Shown: in pieces, positions 60,540-64,000 of the stretch
Layout of the letters: each line of letters opens with the position of its first letter
How positions within the stretch are numbered: the stretch's first letter is position 1
DNA from: Halobacteriales archaeon QS_8_69_26
GTDB taxonomy: Archaea > Halobacteriota > Halobacteria > Halobacteriales > SW-7-71-33
Direction of reading: 5' to 3'
DNA length: 64,000 nt
Assembly (NCBI GenBank): GCA_003023195.1
Contig: PXRX01000012.1
Coordinates: 1-64,000 of the forward strand
Notes under the pieces: generated by a model
What the model saw: the letters and a program-made list of their open reading frames with translations, nothing else
The model's database searches: none
Told to the model about the DNA's origin: nothing
Program-made: the position numbers and the translations under genes

Positions 60540-60633
60540 TCCCGGGACTGCCTTTCGCCGACGGCTCGTCCGATCCCGGTAGCTCGTTCGGGTGCCAGCC
60601 CATCCGATCCCGGAACCCTCTTTCGGTCGCCGG
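60538..60633. repeat. 34-bp minisatellite beginning at a stop codon
   Basis: Anchors GATCCCGG at 60538, 60572 and 60606 are exactly 34 bases apart, followed by CTTTCG-type segments. The units have diverged. The first overlaps the TGA stop of the flippase fragment, and the last ends 15 bases before the next gene. Confidence 0.8.
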
Positions 60634-60647
60634 CCGAACCGTCGCGC

Positions 60648-61196
60648 ATGACCGAGGACCTCACCCGACGGTCCCGGGATCGCGTCGACGACCTCGCGGC
60701 GCGCCTCCGGGACGACCACGGCGAGTTCCGGACCGTCGAGAAGGAGTGGCGCCACCCGCCCGGGTTCTACGAGAGTCTCGTCGAGCGGTTCGAGGCGGGC
60801 CACGCCGGCGGCGCTGGCGGGTGGATCTACGACGACGACGGCCGGGTCCTCCTGGCGAAGGACGAGGGCACGGTCGGGTGGATGGACCCCGGCGGCAAGC
60901 GCGAACCCGGTGAGAGCTTCGAGGAGGCGGCACGGCGAGAGATCCGCGAGGAGACCGGCGGCGAGGTCACCCTGACGGGCGTGCTCGAACTCCACCGGAT
61001 CACCGTCTACGACGGGACCGACCGCGACCGGCCACACCTGCTGGAACCCATCGTCATCTTCGAGGCGCGCTACGAGGGGGGCGACCCGGAGCCCACCGAT
61101 GGCGAGATCGAGGCCGTCGAGTGGTTCGAGTCGACGCCGGACGCCGTCGGCTACGAGGAGGTCCGCGAGCGACCGATCCCGTTCGACCCCGACTGA
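60648..61196 (+). CDS. NUDIX hydrolase
   Basis: This 182-residue protein has a Nudix box at about 82-104 (GGKREPGESFEEAARREIRE then ETGGEV) preceded by GWIYDDDGRVLLAKDEG. The N-terminal 55 residues are helical (LTRRSRDRVDDLAARLRDDH), an extension seen in haloarchaeal members. The substrate is unknown. ATG 60648 gives the helical lead. It is 104 bases upstream of rps17e and in the same direction. Confidence 0.88.
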   Translation: MTEDLTRRSRDRVDDLAARLRDDHGEFRTVEKEWRHPPGFYESLVERFEAGHAGGAGGWIYDDDGRVLLAKDEGTVGWMDPGGKREPGESFEEAARREIREETGGEVTLTGVLELHRITVYDGTDRDRPHLLEPIVIFEARYEGGDPEPTDGEIEAVEWFESTPDAVGYEEVRERPIPFDPD

Positions 61197-61300
61197 GGCC
61201 TGCCACTCCCGCGACGGTGGACGGATCCACCCCCAGCCCACCTCGGCGGGCCGGACGGGCGATCAATGGGCTTTAGTTCGCCAGCAATAAATCCGCACTC

Positions 61301-61492
61301 ATGGCGATCAAACCGGACTACGTCAAGAAGACGGCCAAACTGCTGCTCGAACGGTACCCGGAGGCGTTCTCCACCGACTTCGAGCACAACAAGAAGAGCG
61401 TCCAGCAACTGACGAACATCGAGTCCAAGCCGGTACGCAACCGGATCGCGGGCTACGTCACCCGGAAGAAGAGCGCGAACGTCGAGGCCTGA
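61301..61492 (+). CDS. rps17e: 30S ribosomal protein S17e
   Basis: This 63-residue protein, [20 protein letters not shown] and so on to [19 protein letters not shown], is a clear S17e, a small-subunit protein shared by archaea and eukaryotes. It is basic and the most conserved protein in the window. TATA-like TTTAGTTCG/AATAAATCC (61270-61293) precedes the ATG. In haloarchaea it is often found near asd, as here (62273). Confidence 0.96.
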   Translation: MAIKPDYVKKTAKLLLERYPEAFSTDFEHNKKSVQQLTNIESKPVRNRIAGYVTRKKSANVEA

Positions 61493-61707
61493 CGCTCTCG
61501 CCCTCGTACCCCACGAGAGACTCTCTCTCCTCTCCCCGTCGTGATTCGGTCGATAGCCGCCGGTAGTACCACAGGGAGCACCGTCGTGGGCGACGGTCGG
61601 ACGGCGACGGATCCCCGAACCACCCCCTGGATTTATGTCACTCCTCCGGATCCGCATGACGTAGGGTCGGCGGGATCCTCCCGGCGACACCACGGGGACT
61701 ACAACGT

Positions 61708-62145
61708 ATGTCCGAACGAGAACCGGAGGCGACCGATACGAGCACAGCAACCACCGGAACGACCGCGACGGGGACGGACGACATGCACACGTCCATCGGT
61801 CCCGACGCGAACATCCTTGCGGCCGTCGGGTACGTCTTCTGGATACTGGCCGTACTGTTCTTCTTCATAGAGGACGAGAGCGACTTCCTGCGGTTCCACG
61901 CGCTCCAGGCGGCGGTGCTGGGGGTAGTGCTGTTCGTCGTCTTCATGGTGGCCCAGGTTGCGCTCTTCTTCCTCACGGTCATCCTCTCGTTCGTCTCGGA
62001 CGTCCTCGGTAGCCTGCTCGGCCTGCTGTTCCCGCTGATCGGGCTCGGGGTCTTCCTCGTCCTGCTGTTCGGGGCCTTCAAGGCCTTCCAGGGCGAGCGG
62101 TACAAGTTCCCGCTCATCGGGGACTTCGTCGAGGGCCAGATCTAG
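61708..62145 (+). CDS. DUF4870 family membrane protein
   Basis: This 145-residue protein has a Thr/Ser-rich N-terminal tail of about 30 residues. Three membrane segments follow (ILAAVGYVFWILAVLFFFIE, VLGVVLFVVFMVAQVALFFL, LLGLLFPLIGLGVFLVLLFG), with the family motif FLRFHALQA between the first and second, and KFPLIGDFVE at the end. DUF4870 (Tic20-like) proteins are small and of unknown function. ATG 61708 is used. Confidence 0.88.
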   Translation: MSEREPEATDTSTATTGTTATGTDDMHTSIGPDANILAAVGYVFWILAVLFFFIEDESDFLRFHALQAAVLGVVLFVVFMVAQVALFFLTVILSFVSDVLGSLLGLLFPLIGLGVFLVLLFGAFKAFQGERYKFPLIGDFVEGQI

Positions 62146-62272
62146 AGGTGCTCGACGGTTCCGGCTCGACCGGCCGGGCACGGCAGTCGCTTTTCAGTGG
62201 GTCGGGAACATTGCGTCGTGCACCGGTCCACGATCCGAACCGTTTTCACCGGTGGTACCCCACTGGTCGCCA

Positions 62273-63307
62273 ATGACCGTTCGTGTCGGCATTCTCGGCG
62301 CCACCGGCGCCGTGGGTCAACGGCTCGTCCAGTTGCTCGCACCGCACCCCGAGTTCGAGATTGCCACCCTGGCCGCCAGCGAGGCCAGCGCCGGGAAGTC
62401 CTACCGGGAGGCCGCAAAGTGGCGGATCGACGCACCGATCCCCGACGACGTCGCCGAGACGACCGTCGTCGAGGGGACCCCGGAGGAGTTCCCCGAGGAC
62501 GTCCCGCTCGTGTTCTCCTCGATGCCCTCGGGGATCGCCGAACGGGTCGAACCCGCCTTCGCGGAGGCCGGCTACGTGGTCTCCTCGAACTCCTCGAACG
62601 CCCGCCTCGACGACGACGTCCCGCTGGTCGTCCCGGAAGTCAACGCCGACCACCTCGGGTTGCTGGAGGTCCAGCGCGACGACCGGGGCTGGGACGGCGC
62701 CCTCGTCAAGAACCCCAACTGCTCGACCATCGCGATGGTCGGGCCGCTTGCGGCGCTCTCGCCGTACGGCCTGGAACGGGTCCGGGTCGCCACCCTCCAG
62801 GCCGTCTCGGGGGCCGGCTACTCCGGGGTCACGTCCATGGAGATACTCGACAACGTCCTCCCGCACATCGGCGGCGAGGAGGAGAAGATGGAGACGGAGA
62901 CGAAGAAGCTCCTGGGGGTGTTCGACGGGGCAGAGGTCCAGCACCACCGCGTCGACGTCTCCGCCTCGTGCAACCGGGTCCCGACCATCGACGGCCACCT
63001 GGAGAACGTCTGGGCCGACCTCTCGGATCCCCTCGCACCCGACGAGGCCCGGGAGGTGTTCGCCGAGGGGCCGTCGATCGACCTGCCCAGCGCCCCCGAC
63101 CGCCTGTTGCAGGCCCACGAGGACGAGGACCGCCCACAGCCCCGCCTCGACCGCACCGCCGGCGACGGGATGGTGATCCCGGTCGGTCCGCCCCAGGAGA
63201 CGACCGAGGGCCTCCAGTTCGATTGCCTGGTCCACAACACCCTCCGGGGCGCGGCCGGGGCGAGCGTGCTGAACGGCGAACTGCTCGTCGACCGGGACCT
63301 GGTCTGA
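62273..63307 (+). CDS. asd: Aspartate-semialdehyde dehydrogenase
   Basis: This 344-residue enzyme has the NADP motif VGILGATGAVGQRLVQLL and the catalytic cysteine in LVKNPNCSTIAMVGPLAAL. Substrate residues lie in VSASCNRVPTIDGH, and the fungal/archaeal-type segment GEEEKMETETKKLLGV is also present. It reduces aspartyl phosphate to aspartate semialdehyde, the precursor for lysine (dapA at 44208), threonine and methionine. ATG 62273 is the second in-frame ATG and directly precedes the Rossmann motif. Confidence 0.94.
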   Translation: MTVRVGILGATGAVGQRLVQLLAPHPEFEIATLAASEASAGKSYREAAKWRIDAPIPDDVAETTVVEGTPEEFPEDVPLVFSSMPSGIAERVEPAFAEAGYVVSSNSSNARLDDDVPLVVPEVNADHLGLLEVQRDDRGWDGALVKNPNCSTIAMVGPLAALSPYGLERVRVATLQAVSGAGYSGVTSMEILDNVLPHIGGEEEKMETETKKLLGVFDGAEVQHHRVDVSASCNRVPTIDGHLENVWADLSDPLAPDEAREVFAEGPSIDLPSAPDRLLQAHEDEDRPQPRLDRTAGDGMVIPVGPPQETTEGLQFDCLVHNTLRGAAGASVLNGELLVDRDLV

Positions 63308-63396
63308 ACCGGCTGTTTCTCTCTTCACCACTCTCGGATGGCCGAGTCGCAACGTTCTCCGGACGGAACGGCCAGGATCACTGACCGGACCACGGC

Positions 63397-63499
63397 CGAA
63401 CGTCGGCGTTCCGGCCTCGTCCTCCCCAGCCGACTCCCTCCCTCGCTCCGCTCGGTCGGTCGTCCCTCGCGCGTTTCTCGCGCGCCGTGGGGACGTTCG
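63397..63499. repeat. 103-bp dispersed element, copy 2
   Basis: Bounded by CGAACGTC and GACGTTCG like copy 1 (9311-9413) and the same length. Identical blocks include CGACTCCCTCCCTCGC and TCGTCCCTCGCGCGTT. It lies 89 bases after the asd stop and 48 bases before a 20-bp palindrome. No gene is seen between 63308 and 63568. Confidence 0.8.
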
Positions 63500-63547
63500 G
63501 GCGGTCGGATCGGAGGTCTTGCCGCCCCGTGCCGGTGGTGCCGCGTC

Positions 63548-63567
63548 TTACAGTAAAATTACTGTAA
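63548..63567. promoter_or_regulatory. 20-bp palindrome, copy 4
   Basis: TTACAGTA AAAT TACTGTAA: perfect arms, 8-4-8 geometry. It lies one base after the stop codon (63569) of the minus-strand gene, where it could act as terminator hairpin or a binding site between convergent genes. Confidence 0.8.
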
Positions 63568-63568
63568 A

Positions 63569-64000
63569 TTATCCCTGCCAGATCCGCACGCCCGCCTCGG
63601 TCCCGACGCCGACCGCGACCCGTCCGTCGGGGAGGGCGATCCCGGTGAGGTTGGTCCGGACGGTGCCAGCGGGGTCGAGGGTCCAGGCGACGCTCGCGTC
63701 CCCGGGTTCGCGGCTGACCGCGGCGAGGACGTCCCGGTCGCTCGTGGGCAGGAGGACCTCCGTCGCCCCGTCGCCGTCCAGGTCGCCCGCGATTGCACCG
63801 TCCTCGATCCGGGAGCCGTAGCTGTGCGTCGAGAACCCCGTGTGGCTGGCCGCCACGTCGAGGGATCCGCCGTCGAGGCGGTAGAACTCCAGGAGCTTGT
63901 CGACGTGGGGCTTGCGGACCACGGCCAGTTCCGGGCCGCCGTCCGGGCCCAGCGGCGCGACGACCAGTTGGTGGCGCCATCCCGGCTCGTGGATCGGTCC
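63569..64000 (-). CDS. Beta-propeller (FG-GAP/VCBS-like) protein, 5' end outside the window
   Basis: The visible 143 codons read GPIHEPGWRHQLVVAPLGPD, ELAVVRKPHVDKLLEFYRLD, GAIAGDLDGDGATEVLLPTS and GIALPDGRVAVGVGTEAGVR, ending RIWQG. GDLDGDGATE is the calcium-binding FG-GAP motif of integrin-like propellers. Proteins of this kind are usually exported and bind ligands or surfaces. The signal peptide and first blades lie beyond the right edge. A 20-bp palindrome follows the stop immediately. Confidence 0.78.
   Translation of the reverse strand, partial: GPIHEPGWRHQLVVAPLGPDGGPELAVVRKPHVDKLLEFYRLDGGSLDVAASHTGFSTHSYGSRIEDGAIAGDLDGDGATEVLLPTSDRDVLAAVSREPGDASVAWTLDPAGTVRTNLTGIALPDGRVAVGVGTEAGVRIWQG

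Overview
The window is chromosomal DNA from a halophilic archaeon (class Halobacteria). It is very GC-rich, and its proteins are strongly acidic and rich in Asp, Glu, Ala and Arg. Archaeal and haloarchaeal markers include ribosomal protein S17e, an ATP-dependent DNA ligase, CofD (coenzyme F420), archaeosortase A with a PGF-CTERM substrate, a HalOD1 domain protein, Tat-type lipoproteins and TATA-box promoters close to start codons. The genus cannot be named from the sequence alone.

Layout. 0-9 kb: small zinc-ribbon and membrane proteins, a NUDIX enzyme, an FAD oxidoreductase, a metallophosphoesterase/archaeosortase A pair, a PspA protein and an HTH regulator. 9.5-14.6 kb: a three-gene block of unknown function (a 358-residue protein, a 649-residue protein with a nuclease-like motif set, and an AAA+ ATPase). 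14.5-20.5 kb: a Tat lipoprotein, a membrane-anchored molybdopterin oxidoreductase, the cofD / TIM-barrel / CitG-like / DUF447 cluster and a pterin dehydratase. 20.8-34.6 kb: an orphan MNT nucleotidyltransferase, DNA ligase, a J-domain protein, a TetR regulator with its ABC exporter, and several membrane transporters. 34.8-40.3 kb: a class III aminotransferase, a lower-GC island with gene debris, MutY and the PGF-CTERM protein. 40.4-44 kb: two paralogous Tat lipoproteins around a membrane protein and a winged-helix regulator. 44.2-48.3 kb: dapA-dapB-dapD-lysA. 48.5-55 kb: purB, a histidine kinase, a PurN-PurH fusion, a dUTPase-like protein and a P450. 55-64 kb: a hypothetical protein, a lipoprotein, a glycosyltransferase, an S9 peptidase, an insertion-sequence scar, NUDIX, rps17e, a DUF4870 protein, asd and the end of a beta-propeller-like protein.

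Links. asd (62.3 kb) feeds the dap/lysA operon (44-48 kb). Archaeosortase A (4.5 kb) should process the PGF-CTERM protein (39.2 kb). The TetR regulator and ABC exporter share a 16-bp operator. purB and the PurN-PurH protein both act late in purine synthesis.

The non-coding DNA is unusual. At least ten short-period tandem repeats (17 to 80 bp) lie on or next to gene ends, several including the stop codon. A 20-bp palindrome of fixed geometry (arm 8, spacer 4, arm 8) occurs four times. Two 103-bp elements of identical length with matching terminal inverted repeats lie 54 kb apart. Frameshifted or truncated gene remnants are common (a VOC protein, a lipoprotein, DUF2249, an antiporter, a flippase). 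No rRNA, tRNA or CRISPR array was seen.
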